DNA from: JAZDLO01 sp043801935
GTDB lineage: Bacteria > Actinomycetota > Thermoleophilia > RBG-16-64-13
Direction of reading: 5' to 3'
DNA: 64,000 nucleotides
Assembly (NCBI GenBank): GCA_043801935.1
Contig: JAZDLO010000058.1
Span: 11,820-75,819 of the forward strand
Position numbers and translations under genes: made by a program. The notes beneath the pieces were generated by a model. The model was not told where the DNA came from, did no database searches, and saw only the letters and a list, made by a program, of their open reading frames with translations. How positions within the stretch are numbered: position 1 is the first letter of the stretch; each line of letters starts with the position of its first letter. Positions 8,757-17,418 of this stretch are shown one piece after another.

Positions 8757-11270
8757 ATGACAGAGCAAGTCTTTATGAACGCGACGATCGCCGGTCCCGT
8801 GTCAGTGTATGTCGAGGATGGCAGGATAGTCAGAATCAGGCCGTTGCAGGTCGACGATGAAGATTTGAAACCTTGGATGATCACAGATCCCAAGGGCACT
8901 GAGTACTCGCCACCCAAGAAGTTGAAAGTCGGGCCTTACGTGATGGCCGCTCGAACGCAGATCTACTCTGAAGACCGGCTTCTATATCCCATGAAGAGGG
9001 TGGACTTCGATCCGAATGGCGAAAGACACCCCGAAAACCGCGGTAAGTCCGGCTACGAACGCATAAGCTGGGAAGAAGCCTTGGAAGTCGTGGCCGGCGA
9101 GATGAAGCGTCTGAGGACCGCCCACGGCCCGGCGGCGATCGGCGCCCTTGATCAGGACCATCACAATTGGGGGATCGTGGGATACAGATTCGGGCCCTAT
9201 TTCAGGTTCTTCAACACGATCGGATTCACCGAAGTACTGCACAACCCCGATAGTTGGGAAGGCTGGCATTGGGGTGCCCCCCATGTGTATGGATACTGGT
9301 GGCAGCTGGGCGTACCAGAGCAGTTCGATCTCCTGGAAGACACGATGAGACACGCAGAGAACATCGTGTATTGGTCCATAGACCCGGATTTTGTGCGAGC
9401 TGCTTACAACGGCATGGAATCCGCCATTTGGTTCGAGTGGATGAGGGACGCCGGAAAGCAACAGATATTCATCGACCCGTTCTGCAACTACAGTGCTTCG
9501 AAGATCGCAGACAAATGGATAGCGCCGAGACCGGGTACCGATGCGGCTCTGGCGCTCGCAATCGCGAGTGTATGGATCAGGGAAGGCACCTACGATGAGG
9601 GTTACCTCGCCGACCGGACGGTGGGTTTCGGGGAGTTCGAAAGGTATGTCATCGGTGAGGAGGACGGGGTGGCAAAGACCCCCGCGTGGGCTGCAGAGAT
9701 CACCGGAATCCCGGCCAGAACGATCGAGGCTCTGGCCCGAGAATGGGCCGCGAAGAAGACGACAGTGATGGGATGCGGCATGGGTGGTGCGTGCCGCACG
9801 GCCTACGGCCACGAATACGCCCGCATAGTAGTGCTGTTGCAGGCGATGCAGGGACTGGGAAAGCCGGGGGTCAATCTGTGGGGCAATGCCACCGGAGCAC
9901 CGGCGGACTATGATGTCTTCTTTCCGGGTTACGCCGACCTAGACGCCATGATGAGCTTTTCCCGGGCCGCCAGAAAGAAGGCGATCAATCCGGTGGAACA
10001 GCGCCTGTATCGTCTTCTTTTGGCTGATTCCATTCTGAGTCCTCCGGTCGAATGGACGGGAGAGGGCTTCTGCGGCCAGAAACTGGAGCAGCAATTTGCC
10101 AAGTTCGTCTATCCGATGCCGGGGTACCCGGAGATCAAGATGCTTTACCGTTACGGTGCTGCCTCGCTGGGGACCATGACCGAGGGAAACAAACTGGTGC
10201 AGATGTTCCAGAGCCCCAAACTGGAGACGGTGGTGGTGCAGGACTGCTGGTGGCACACCGAGACAAGATTCGCCGATGTGATCCTGCCGGCATGCACCAA
10301 CTTCGAACGCAACGATATCGCTGAGTGGGGAGAAGCGGGTGGATACCTCAAGTGGGGAACCACAGGGTCCAACTATCGCGTTATCACCTTCCAGCAGAAA
10401 TGCATCGAGCCGCTCGGCGAATCGAGATCGGACTACTGGATATTCTCCCAACTCGCGAAGCGATTGGGAGTCTGGGAGGATTTCTCGGATGGTGGTAGGT
10501 CTGAAGAAGATTGGATCAAGGCGTACTTCGATATCAGCGACCTGCCGAAGCACATCTCATGGGAAGAGTTCACGCAGAAGGGCTACTACGTCGTGCCTGC
10601 TCCGGATCCGTACAAATCCACGCCTGCCTTTCGCTGGTTCTATGAAGGCAGGGAGTGCGACACGCCGGACCTGATGAATCCCAACAAGGGCACCGACAGA
10701 GCCCACGAGCTGGCCACCCCCAGCGGAAAGATTGAGTTCGTATCCGGGAGCCTCACCAGATTCACGCCGCACGACCGGGAAAGGCCGCCGGTGCCTCACT
10801 ACATTCCTAGCTGGGAAGGCCACGGATCGGAACTGGCGACACGGTATCCGCTGCAGATGATATCGCCGCATCCCCGATACTCTTTCCACAGCCATTTCGA
10901 CAAGAAGGGCTCTTGGATCAGTGACATTCCCGACCATCGCAAGCTCATCAACGGCTACTACTACTGGACGGCGAGGATCAGTCCGGCGGACGCCGCCGCA
11001 CGCGGCATACGAGACGGTGACGTGGTTCGACTCTACAACGATCGCGGCTCAGTCCTCTGTGCTGCGACGATCACAGAACGGATCAAACCCGGGGTGATAC
11101 ACAGTTTCTGCTCCAGCGGAAGATACGACCCCGTGGAGCCGGGAAAACCCTATTCACTGGACCGGGGAGGGTGCGTCAACCTGCTCACCTCCGATAGGCT
11201 GATGTCTCTGAATGCGCCCGGGATGGCGCCGAATTCCTGTCTTGTCGAGATCGAAAGATGGGAGGTGTGA
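8757..11270 (+). CDS. Transhydroxylase-like molybdopterin oxidoreductase alpha subunit (TH2, B-type)
   Basis: An 837-residue DMSO-reductase-family protein of the transhydroxylase branch. It has no N-terminal Fe-S cysteines and no signal peptide. The Mo-ligand motif N-P-D-S-W-E-G-W puts Ser166 at the metal. The H-H-N-W-G-I-V-G-Y-R segment supplies His135 and Tyr143, at the same distances from the Ser (31 and 23 residues) as His144 and Tyr152 from Ser175 in the P. acidigallici enzyme. This B-type arrangement suggests hydroxyl-transfer or related chemistry on a phenolic substrate; the actual substrate is not known. ATG 8757 is preceded by AAGGGAG. The B-type beta subunit starts 3 bp after its stop, so the two form a unit. 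It is shorter than TH1 because it lacks parts of the middle and C-terminal loops. Confidence 0.9.
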   Translation: MTEQVFMNATIAGPVSVYVEDGRIVRIRPLQVDDEDLKPWMITDPKGTEYSPPKKLKVGPYVMAARTQIYSEDRLLYPMKRVDFDPNGERHPENRGKSGYERISWEEALEVVAGEMKRLRTAHGPAAIGALDQDHHNWGIVGYRFGPYFRFFNTIGFTEVLHNPDSWEGWHWGAPHVYGYWWQLGVPEQFDLLEDTMRHAENIVYWSIDPDFVRAAYNGMESAIWFEWMRDAGKQQIFIDPFCNYSASKIADKWIAPRPGTDAALALAIASVWIREGTYDEGYLADRTVGFGEFERYVIGEEDGVAKTPAWAAEITGIPARTIEALAREWAAKKTTVMGCGMGGACRTAYGHEYARIVVLLQAMQGLGKPGVNLWGNATGAPADYDVFFPGYADLDAMMSFSRAARKKAINPVEQRLYRLLLADSILSPPVEWTGEGFCGQKLEQQFAKFVYPMPGYPEIKMLYRYGAASLGTMTEGNKLVQMFQSPKLETVVVQDCWWHTETRFADVILPACTNFERNDIAEWGEAGGYLKWGTTGSNYRVITFQQKCIEPLGESRSDYWIFSQLAKRLGVWEDFSDGGRSEEDWIKAYFDISDLPKHISWEEFTQKGYYVVPAPDPYKSTPAFRWFYEGRECDTPDLMNPNKGTDRAHELATPSGKIEFVSGSLTRFTPHDRERPPVPHYIPSWEGHGSELATRYPLQMISPHPRYSFHSHFDKKGSWISDIPDHRKLINGYYYWTARISPADAAARGIRDGDVVRLYNDRGSVLCAATITERIKPGVIHSFCSSGRYDPVEPGKPYSLDRGGCVNLLTSDRLMSLNAPGMAPNSCLVEIERWEV

Positions 11271-11273
11271 CCG

Positions 11274-12104
11274 ATGCCGCGCTTCGGCCTGTTGATAGAC
11301 ATGAGTAGGTGCAACGGCTGCTACGGTTGCTTCATGGCGTGCCGGGACGAGTTCTGCGGCAACGATCACCTACCGTACTCCGCGGCCCAGCCGTATTCCG
11401 GGCACTTCTGGATGCGCGTCATCGAACGCGAGCGCGGTTCCTACCCGAAGGTGAAGACGTCCTATCTCAAAGTCCCATGTATGCATTGTGATGATGCTCC
11501 GTGTGTCACACAGCACCCGGACAAGGTCTACAGCCGACCTGACGGCATCGTCATCATCGATCCGGTGAAAGCCACAGGGAGCAAGGAGATCTTGGATTCC
11601 TGCCCCTACAGGGCGATCTTCTGGAACGAGGAGAGGAGTCTGCCCCAGAAGTGCACCCTGTGCGCACACTTGCTCGATCGGGGGTGGAAAGAACCGAGGT
11701 GCGTGGAAGTGTGTCCCACGAAGGCCCTGCTCTTCGGTGATCTAGATGACCCGGAGAGTGAAGTGTCCAAGCGTCTGGCCGAGGAAAATGCTGAAGTGCT
11801 CCACCCCGAATATGGCCTGAAGGAGAAGGTTTGGTACCTTAACATGCCCAAACGGTTCATCGCCGGCAGTTTGGTTTTTGGTGATACAGATGAATGCGCG
11901 CGCGATGTTGTTGTAACCCTCTTGGGCGAAGGTAGGAAGAAACAAGTCAAGAGCAGTGGGTTTGGAGATTTCGAATTCGAAGGCTTGGATAAGGACAAGA
12001 AATACTCTATTGAGATTAGGCACCCGGGTTATAGAGACAAAGAACTAATAATATACACACCGATTGACAAGTATCTTGGCGACATAGTGCTAGAAAAGGT
12101 TTGA
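11274..12104 (+). CDS. Ferredoxin-type beta subunit of TH2, three-cluster type, transthyretin-like tail
   Basis: A 276-residue partner of TH2. Twelve ligand cysteines are visible (13, 16, 19, 23, 69, 72, 77, 110, 127, 130, 143, 147), enough for three [4Fe-4S] clusters. The fourth motif is specifically absent: where TH1 beta has C-T-G-C-T-L-C, this protein reads A-T-G-S-K-E-I, and the matching fourth Cys of motif II is also gone. As I recall, the P. acidigallici small subunit has the same pattern (K-A-K-G-K-K-E-L-L-D-T-C-P) and three clusters. The C-terminal ~80 residues form the transthyretin/Cna-B-like domain. The 3' end is AT-rich: 35% GC at 12001-12060 by count, against 55% at 11281-11340. 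Confidence 0.9.
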   Translation: MPRFGLLIDMSRCNGCYGCFMACRDEFCGNDHLPYSAAQPYSGHFWMRVIERERGSYPKVKTSYLKVPCMHCDDAPCVTQHPDKVYSRPDGIVIIDPVKATGSKEILDSCPYRAIFWNEERSLPQKCTLCAHLLDRGWKEPRCVEVCPTKALLFGDLDDPESEVSKRLAEENAEVLHPEYGLKEKVWYLNMPKRFIAGSLVFGDTDECARDVVVTLLGEGRKKQVKSSGFGDFEFEGLDKDKKYSIEIRHPGYRDKELIIYTPIDKYLGDIVLEKV

Positions 12105-12136
12105 GGCTGGTTGTTTAGATACTGGAGGCGCAATCA

Positions 12137-13141
12137 GTGAGTGAGTCGAAGTTTCTCGCTTGGATGCTCAGCAAGGGTGATGGGAAGCCGACCTTGCAGC
12201 TGGAGGAGCTCCAGCTGGAGGACCTGCCCGGGGGTGACGTCCTCGTCGAGGTCCATTGGTCGTCCCTCAACTACAAGGATGCATTAGCCCTCACGGGCCG
12301 GGGCAAGATAGCGCGCCGCTTTCCACTCGTGCCCGGGATCGACCTCGCGGGGCTGGTGCGGGAGTCCTCCTCGCCCGACTTCAAGCCCGGGGACGAGGTG
12401 CTGGTCTGTTCCACGGGGGGGATCGGAGCGACGTACTGGGGCGGCTACGCCGGCTTCGCTCGGGTGCCGGCCGCGTCGCTCGTCCCCGTGCCACCTGCCC
12501 TCGGGATGCGGAGGACCATGGCCATAGGCACCGCGGGATACACGGCCGCTCTTGCTGTGAATGCACTCGTGCTGGCGGGAATGACATGTGAACCGGACAA
12601 GCCGGTGGTGGTCACGGGCGCGAGCGGAGGGCTCGGCGGGGTCGCCATCATGCTGCTTGCGAGGGCAGGCTACACGGTGGCCGCGTCGACGGGTCGTCCG
12701 GAGAACGATGTGTACCTCCGTCGTCTAGGTGCGGCCGAGATCATTCCTCGCTCGGAGCTGGAAAGGCAATCTCGGCCGCTGGAAACGCAACGCTGGGCCG
12801 GGGCGGTGGACGCCGTCGGCGGCAACACCCTCGCCACGATCCTGGCGGAGACGTGGTATGGAGGCAGCGTCGCCTCGTGTGGGCTTGCTGCAGGCAGTGA
12901 GCTCAACACGACGGTGATGCCCTTCATTCTGAGGGCGGTGAGCCTGCTCGGCATAGATGCCGTCTACGCCCCCGAAACCCCCCGTCGAAGGGCATGGGAC
13001 CTGCTGGCCGGGCTGCCCGGCGACCTGCTTGACGAGATGACAAGTGAGGCTGCACTTCGCGAGCTCCCCGGGCTGGCCGACAAGTTGCTGGCCGGGCAAA
13101 TCAGAGGACGGATCGTCATCGACGTACGCCGATCCGCATAG
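12137..13141 (+). CDS. AcuI/YhdH-like acryloyl-CoA reductase or quinone oxidoreductase (MDR superfamily)
   Basis: A 334-residue zinc-independent medium-chain reductase. The sequence S-S-L-N-Y-K-D-A-L-A-L-T-G followed by P-L-V-P-G-I-D-L-A-G is the signature of the YhdH/AcuI group, whose characterised members reduce acryloyl-CoA to propanoyl-CoA with NADPH. The nucleotide-binding loop is V-V-V-T-G-A-S-G-G-L-G-G-V-A (about residues 155-168). GTG 12137 is chosen because GGAGGCG lies 8 nt upstream. It follows the TH2 beta gene by 32 bp and may share its transcript, and it converges end to end with the ACT/2-oxoacid oxidoreductase operon. Reduction of an enoyl-CoA formed late in the pathway is a reasonable inference; the exact substrate is not fixed by sequence. 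Confidence 0.82.
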   Translation: MSESKFLAWMLSKGDGKPTLQLEELQLEDLPGGDVLVEVHWSSLNYKDALALTGRGKIARRFPLVPGIDLAGLVRESSSPDFKPGDEVLVCSTGGIGATYWGGYAGFARVPAASLVPVPPALGMRRTMAIGTAGYTAALAVNALVLAGMTCEPDKPVVVTGASGGLGGVAIMLLARAGYTVAASTGRPENDVYLRRLGAAEIIPRSELERQSRPLETQRWAGAVDAVGGNTLATILAETWYGGSVASCGLAAGSELNTTVMPFILRAVSLLGIDAVYAPETPRRRAWDLLAGLPGDLLDEMTSEAALRELPGLADKLLAGQIRGRIVIDVRRSA

Positions 13142-13143
13142 GC

Positions 13144-13572
13144 CTAAACGTTGTAGACTTCGCGCCCTAGGGTTCTTACCCAGTTCTGCGCCAACACCTT
13201 CTGAGCCTCTTCCGTCCGATCCACACCAAGGATGACGATGGCGTTGTCGTTGACCCTTCCCAGGTGAGGATAGAGGTAATGGACGTTGATACCGGCGGCC
13301 TTGAGTGGCTTCAGCACAGCGTTCACCCCGCCCGGATGGTCCGGAGTCTCCACGGCAAGCACGTCGGTCTCTTTGAGAGTATGGCCGCCGGCCGTGAGGA
13401 TGTTCTTCGCTTTCTCGGGGTCGTCAACGACAAAGCGGACCGTACTGATGTCGGAAGTATCGGCTACAGAGATGGCCCGTATGTTAACTCCTTCTCGCCC
13501 CAGGGCCTCACTGATAGTGGAGAAACTCCCTGGAACGTTGTCCAGACTCACAGAAAGCTGCTTGATGACCAC
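13144..13572 (-). CDS. Tandem ACT-domain protein
   Basis: A 142-residue protein made of two ACT-like halves. The first begins Q-L-S-V-S-L-D-N-V-P-G-S-F and the second covers D-V-L-A-V-E-T-P-D-H-P-G-G. ACT domains bind small ligands, often amino acids. Such proteins are commonly encoded beside 2-oxoacid:ferredoxin oxidoreductases and aryl-CoA ligases, probably as regulators. It is the last gene of the minus-strand operon, 4 bp after the gamma subunit. The start is GTG at 13572, with GGAG upstream. Confidence 0.85.
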   Translation of the reverse strand: MVIKQLSVSLDNVPGSFSTISEALGREGVNIRAISVADTSDISTVRFVVDDPEKAKNILTAGGHTLKETDVLAVETPDHPGGVNAVLKPLKAAGINVHYLYPHLGRVNDNAIVILGVDRTEEAQKVLAQNWVRTLGREVYNV

Positions 13573-13576
13573 GCGC

Positions 13577-14116
13577 TTACTCCTGAATGTAGTTGTAGCC
13601 TAAACTGAGAGCTTCCCTGTTGACTTTGATGAGCTTCGATTTGCCTTCACCGAGTATCTCGTTGAGGTTCTCGAGCATCATGTCGTAGGAGATCATGTTG
13701 CTCGCCCTGACGAGGGCTCCGAGCATGACCATGTTGGCGACCCTGATGGTGCCCAGTCTTTCCGCCAGTTCGCTTGTGGGGATCGCCAGGATCTCTATGT
13801 CGCTCCTCGCCGATTCGGTATTTACGATGGACGAGTTGACACAGAGAAGGCCCCCGGCCTGGAGAATACTCTGGAACCTGGCGAAGGACGGCTGGTTCAT
13901 GGCAACGACGAATTCCGGATCAGAGGCAACAGGAGAAGCGATCTCCTCGTCGGAGACAACGACCGTGCAGTTAGCCGTGCCGCCCCGCACCTCGACGCCG
14001 TAGGCGGGAAAGTAGGTCACGTATTTCCCTTCGAGCATGGCCGCGCTGGCTAGTGTCGTGCCCATGGAGAGGACACCCTGCCCTCCGAACCCTGAGAATA
14101 AGGTCTTTACGAGCAT
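13577..14116 (-). CDS. 2-oxoacid:ferredoxin oxidoreductase, gamma subunit
   Basis: A 179-residue protein of the pyruvate/ketoisovalerate oxidoreductase catalytic-domain (gamma) family. It starts with the family motif F-S-G-F-G-G-Q-G-V and has the downstream Y-G-V-E-V-R-G-G-T-A signature. Together with the neighbouring alpha, beta and delta genes it forms a four-subunit enzyme that oxidatively decarboxylates a 2-oxoacid to acyl-CoA and reduces ferredoxin, or runs in reverse. It overlaps the beta gene by 10 bp, so translation is coupled. The gene set most resembles VorABCD/KorABCD types; sequence alone does not decide the substrate. Confidence 0.93.
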   Translation of the reverse strand: MLVKTLFSGFGGQGVLSMGTTLASAAMLEGKYVTYFPAYGVEVRGGTANCTVVVSDEEIASPVASDPEFVVAMNQPSFARFQSILQAGGLLCVNSSIVNTESARSDIEILAIPTSELAERLGTIRVANMVMLGALVRASNMISYDMMLENLNEILGEGKSKLIKVNREALSLGYNYIQE

Positions 14117-14850
14117 GGCACCTCCTTGATGACTCCCAACGGGAACTGCTTGCTCATCACGTCATCGATCCATGCGCAGGATTCAAGAGGGCCCATCTTC
14201 CAGTTGGTCGGACAGGGGGAAAGTATCTCGACAAGGGAAAAGCCGCACCCGTCAAGCTGCCGCTGGAACGCCTTGGCGATGGCTCTCTTCGTCTTTGCCA
14301 CCGCTGCGGGCTTGTTGACAGCGACGCGCTCAAGATAGGACGTGCCGTCGAGCATGGAATACACTTCGCAGATCCTCACGGGATGCCCGGCGAGAACTGC
14401 GTTCCGTCCCGCCGGGGTTGTGGTAGTCACCTGATCGAGGAGCGACGTCGGCGCCATCTGGCCGCCCGTCATACCGTATACGCCGTTGTTCACGAAGATC
14501 ACGGTGATGTTTTCGCCCCTGTTGGCGGCGTGGAACCCCTCGGCCGTGCCGATGGCGGCAAGATCGCCGTCGCCCTGATAGGAGAAGACCAGGTTCTCAG
14601 GTCTTACCCGTTTGATGCCGGTAGCCACGGCGGCACCGCGGCCATGGGCCGACTCGAGGACGTCGATCTCGAAGTAATTGTAGAGAAGCATGCCGCACCC
14701 GGCAGGAGCGACGCAGATGGCGCTCTCCTGAAGGTCCATCTCTTCGATCACTTCCATCAGCAGGCGGTTGATGATCCCGTGGCCGCATCCGGGACAGTAG
14801 TGAAAATGCGCTTCTTTCAGAAGCTTTGGCCTCATATAGACTGCCTTCAT
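14107..14850 (-). CDS. 2-oxoacid:ferredoxin oxidoreductase, beta (TPP-binding) subunit
   Basis: A 247-residue subunit with the thiamine-diphosphate/Mg site G-D-G-D-L-A-A-I-G ... V-N-N-G-V-Y-G-M-T-G-G-Q. The early C-P-G-C-G-H-G motif is also typical of the family and helps bind a cluster or shape the site. It pairs with the alpha subunit (4-bp overlap) to form the catalytic core. The V-N-N-x-x-Y-G-M-T-G-G-Q form is found in 2-oxoglutarate and branched-chain 2-oxoacid enzymes rather than in fused pyruvate enzymes. Confidence 0.95.
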   Translation of the reverse strand: MKAVYMRPKLLKEAHFHYCPGCGHGIINRLLMEVIEEMDLQESAICVAPAGCGMLLYNYFEIDVLESAHGRGAAVATGIKRVRPENLVFSYQGDGDLAAIGTAEGFHAANRGENITVIFVNNGVYGMTGGQMAPTSLLDQVTTTTPAGRNAVLAGHPVRICEVYSMLDGTSYLERVAVNKPAAVAKTKRAIAKAFQRQLDGCGFSLVEILSPCPTNWKMGPLESCAWIDDVMSKQFPLGVIKEVPCS

Positions 14851-15926
14851 CGTTTCTTCCTCTTGCCGCCGGAGTGCGCCTGGTAGTAGTGACGGGAAAT
14901 GATCCTGTAGAGCTCGACCGGCATCGGGACAACGCCTCCGGGCCTTCCATAGAAATGGACGTTGCCCTTTCCTTCCAGCGAAAGCCTCACGTCTTCCACC
15001 ATCTGACCGGCACTCATCTCAAAGACGAAGAAATCGTTCACCGTCTTTGCCATCTCCCGAAGGGCCTCCCCGGGGAATGGCCAGAGCGTGATGGGCCGGA
15101 TCATGCCGACCTTCAGGTTCTCCTCGCGGAGCCTCTTGATAGCGCCCTTGGCGATCCGCGCACCGATGCCATAAGCAACGACGACCATGTCGGCGTCTTC
15201 CGTCAAGTACGTCTCATATCGGACTTCGTTCTGTTCCATGAGTTGGAACTTGCGGAAGAGCTTCCAGTTGTGTTCTTCATGGAGCTTGGGGTCGAAGATC
15301 AGGGAGTAGACATTCCGAGCCGGCCTGTCTTTTGCTCCCGTGAGAATGTAGTCCTTCTCGTAGTCCGGGGGACGTTTCAGGTTGTCGAAGTCGACAGGTT
15401 CCATCATCTGCCCCAGCATGCCGTCGCCGAGGATGATCACGGGATTGCGGTATCTATCGGCGAGGTCGAAAGCCAGGGGCACGACCTCCGTCAGTTCCTG
15501 AACGGACCCGGGAGCAAGGACGATGACCCTGTAATCACCGTGGCCGCCCCCACGTGTCGCCTGAAAGTAGTCCGACTGCGCCGGCGAGATGTTCCCCATG
15601 CCGGGGCCACCCCTCACCATGTTGACGATGACGGCGGGAAGCTCGTCGGCCACGAGATAGGAGATGCCTTCTTGCTTGAGACTGATGCCAGGCCCGCTCG
15701 ACGAGGTCATGGCCCGTGCTCCTGCCACAGACGCGCCCAGGACCATGTTAATGGCGCCGATCTCGCTTTCGGACTGGATGAAGACTCCGCCCGCCTCGAC
15801 CATGCGCTTTGCCATGTATTCGGTGAGCTCGTTCTGAGGCGTTATGGGATACCCAAAGTAGCTGGTGCAACCGGAAAGGACCGCTGCTTCAGCCAGGGCC
15901 GCGTTCCCGCTCATCAGACGCTTCAT
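14847..15926 (-). CDS. 2-oxoacid:ferredoxin oxidoreductase, alpha subunit (VorB/KorA-like)
   Basis: A 359-residue alpha subunit with the pyrimidine-binding and transketolase-C-like domains. Typical motifs are G-N-A-A-L-A-E-A-A, Y-P-I-T-P-Q-N-E-L, E-S-E-I-G-A-I-N-M and T-S-S-S-G-P-G-I-S-L. ATG 15926 is chosen because GGTGGAGAG lies directly upstream and the family homology begins here; a longer reading from 15989 would only read through the end of the delta gene in another frame. It overlaps the delta gene by 4 bp. The complex is cytoplasmic and oxygen-sensitive. Confidence 0.95.
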   Translation of the reverse strand: MKRLMSGNAALAEAAVLSGCTSYFGYPITPQNELTEYMAKRMVEAGGVFIQSESEIGAINMVLGASVAGARAMTSSSGPGISLKQEGISYLVADELPAVIVNMVRGGPGMGNISPAQSDYFQATRGGGHGDYRVIVLAPGSVQELTEVVPLAFDLADRYRNPVIILGDGMLGQMMEPVDFDNLKRPPDYEKDYILTGAKDRPARNVYSLIFDPKLHEEHNWKLFRKFQLMEQNEVRYETYLTEDADMVVVAYGIGARIAKGAIKRLREENLKVGMIRPITLWPFPGEALREMAKTVNDFFVFEMSAGQMVEDVRLSLEGKGNVHFYGRPGGVVPMPVELYRIISRHYYQAHSGGKRKKR

Positions 15927-16132
15927 CTTCTCTCCACCTCGATGGCGACTTCGGGGCACATGAGAGCGCAGGTGCCGCAACCGTTGCATTCCTTGCCCGA
16001 GTCAAAGGCGGCGACGAAGTACCCTTTGAGATTCAGCTCCTCGGAAAGGGAAATGCCTTCTTTCAGACAGAATTCAACACAAAAGGTGCAGCCTTTGCAG
16101 CGCTCCTTGTCTATACGGATATGACCCTCCAA
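15923..16132 (-). CDS. 2-oxoacid:ferredoxin oxidoreductase, delta (2x[4Fe-4S] ferredoxin) subunit
   Basis: A 69-residue ferredoxin with two complete motifs, C-K-G-C-T-F-C...C and C-N-G-C-G-T-C...C-P, holding two [4Fe-4S] clusters that carry electrons out of the TPP site. It is the first clear gene of the minus-strand operon delta-alpha-beta-gamma-ACT. The start is TTG at 16132, preceded by GGAGGT with about 8 nt spacing; no ATG or GTG fits the family's N-terminus. Confidence 0.92.
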   Translation of the reverse strand: MEGHIRIDKERCKGCTFCVEFCLKEGISLSEELNLKGYFVAAFDSGKECNGCGTCALMCPEVAIEVERR

Positions 16133-16505
16133 TGATGATTACCTCCGCGCGCTTCCGTGCACGCCTCAAGCACGTTGACCACGTCACTGGTGATGCGGGC
16201 GTGAACAAAGGCATCGATCCGCGTCTGAGCAATAGCGGCCGCAGTCCTAGAGGCCGACCCCGCGCCCGCCACCCCACCGCCGATTCCGGAGCCCTTGGCG
16301 GCCTCCAAAGCCCCGGAGATTTGCAGACTGTACATGCACTAGGCTCATCTGTCCACCGGGCCCCTTACTCTGTGGCCGCCCTTTGGCTCAACGGGTGCGA
16401 GCATATCCACTCATGCGGCGAAGGCGGCGCGACGCTAATGGAGGCGTCAGGTTCTCCTGGTAACATGGACTTGCGGAGATTCACGGGATAGCAGAGGGGA
16501 GTCCA
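16133..16505. other. Intergenic stretch between divergent units
   Basis: This 373-bp spacer separates the minus-strand 2-oxoacid oxidoreductase operon from the plus-strand MBL gene, so it should hold promoters for both. I see the ribosome site of the delta gene (GGAGGT, minus strand) and AGAGGGGAG ahead of the MBL gene, but no convincing -35/-10 pair. A 74-codon minus-strand reading frame (16111-16335) has fairly normal composition but no ribosome site or recognisable family. Confidence 0.4.
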
Positions 16506-17399
16506 ATGGCACTGAACTACCGAATGTTCCTGCACAGCCACCCCGGCTTTAACAGCACGTCCGTCCTCTTCTACGGAGAGCGGGACGCCGTGCTGATCGA
16601 TGCCTGTCAGCTACTGAGCGATGCCCATAAGATGGCTGCCGAGCTCTTGCTCATGGGCAAGAACATCACTCATATCTATGTCTCTCATTTCCATCCGGAT
16701 CATCATTTCGGTCTGGGCGTCCTGCAGCCTGCGTTTCCCCAGGCCCGGATAGTGGCACTACCCAGCGTGGTCAGCGATATCGTTTTCACTTCCAATGACA
16801 AGATGGACCTCTGGGGCGGTCCCTTCGGCGACAACATACCGAAGAAAGTGGTCTTCCCCATGCCCCTCCCCGACGCCCGCTTAGAGGTCGAGGGCTACGG
16901 GCTCGAGTTCTCCGACGATTGGGACGGCGACAGCGCAAACAACAGCGTGGTCTGGGTCCCGTCCCTAGGCCTGGCTTGCGCGACCGATGTCGCCTTCCTC
17001 GACGTGCACCTCTGGACATCTGAGAGCGACCCCGCCCGCCGCAACAAGTGGAGGGCTTCGATCAAGAAACTGCGGGAGTTCGATCCCCGGGTGGTCGTCC
17101 CCGGCCATGTCAGCGAGGAGAAGCTCCACCTTGAGGGCACGTCCTGCATCGACTTCTCGCTCCAGTACCTCGACAGGTACGAAGAGGTCCTTGCCGGAGC
17201 CAAGAGCGGGCTGGACCTATGGGAGAGAATGGAACGCTACTATCCGGGGATGAAGGCTGAGGACTTCGGGCTGCAGTGGCAGTGCCGGCTCTTGTTCCCC
17301 AAGAGCTGTCCGGACTGGTTCGCCCAGCTTCCGGGTGAGCCCGGGAAGATCTTCATCGATCCCCATGGCAAGTACATCGGGGAGCCTCCGCGAGAGTGA
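16506..17399 (+). CDS. MBL-fold metallo-hydrolase
   Basis: A 297-residue metallo-beta-lactamase-fold protein. The metal-binding motif S-H-F-H-P-D-H-H-F-G is near residue 61, and further ligands are likely in A-T-D-V-A-F-L-D and V-V-P-G-H-V. The fold covers thioesterases, lactonases, glyoxalase II and many others. The C-terminal ~70 residues, rich in aromatic residues and charged groups, are not diagnostic. It stands alone between divergent and convergent units. A hydrolytic step on a thioester or lactone is plausible; nothing in the sequence fixes the substrate. Confidence 0.85.
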   Translation: MALNYRMFLHSHPGFNSTSVLFYGERDAVLIDACQLLSDAHKMAAELLLMGKNITHIYVSHFHPDHHFGLGVLQPAFPQARIVALPSVVSDIVFTSNDKMDLWGGPFGDNIPKKVVFPMPLPDARLEVEGYGLEFSDDWDGDSANNSVVWVPSLGLACATDVAFLDVHLWTSESDPARRNKWRASIKKLREFDPRVVVPGHVSEEKLHLEGTSCIDFSLQYLDRYEEVLAGAKSGLDLWERMERYYPGMKAEDFGLQWQCRLLFPKSCPDWFAQLPGEPGKIFIDPHGKYIGEPPRE

Positions 17400-17418
17400 A
17401 CGATGCCCGAATCCTCGT

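Noticed and set aside
16111..16335. 74-codon minus-strand frame upstream of the delta ferredoxin gene
   Set aside because: Composition is fairly normal, but there is no ribosome site and no family, and its end overlaps the delta gene start. Mentioned only under the intergenic entry.
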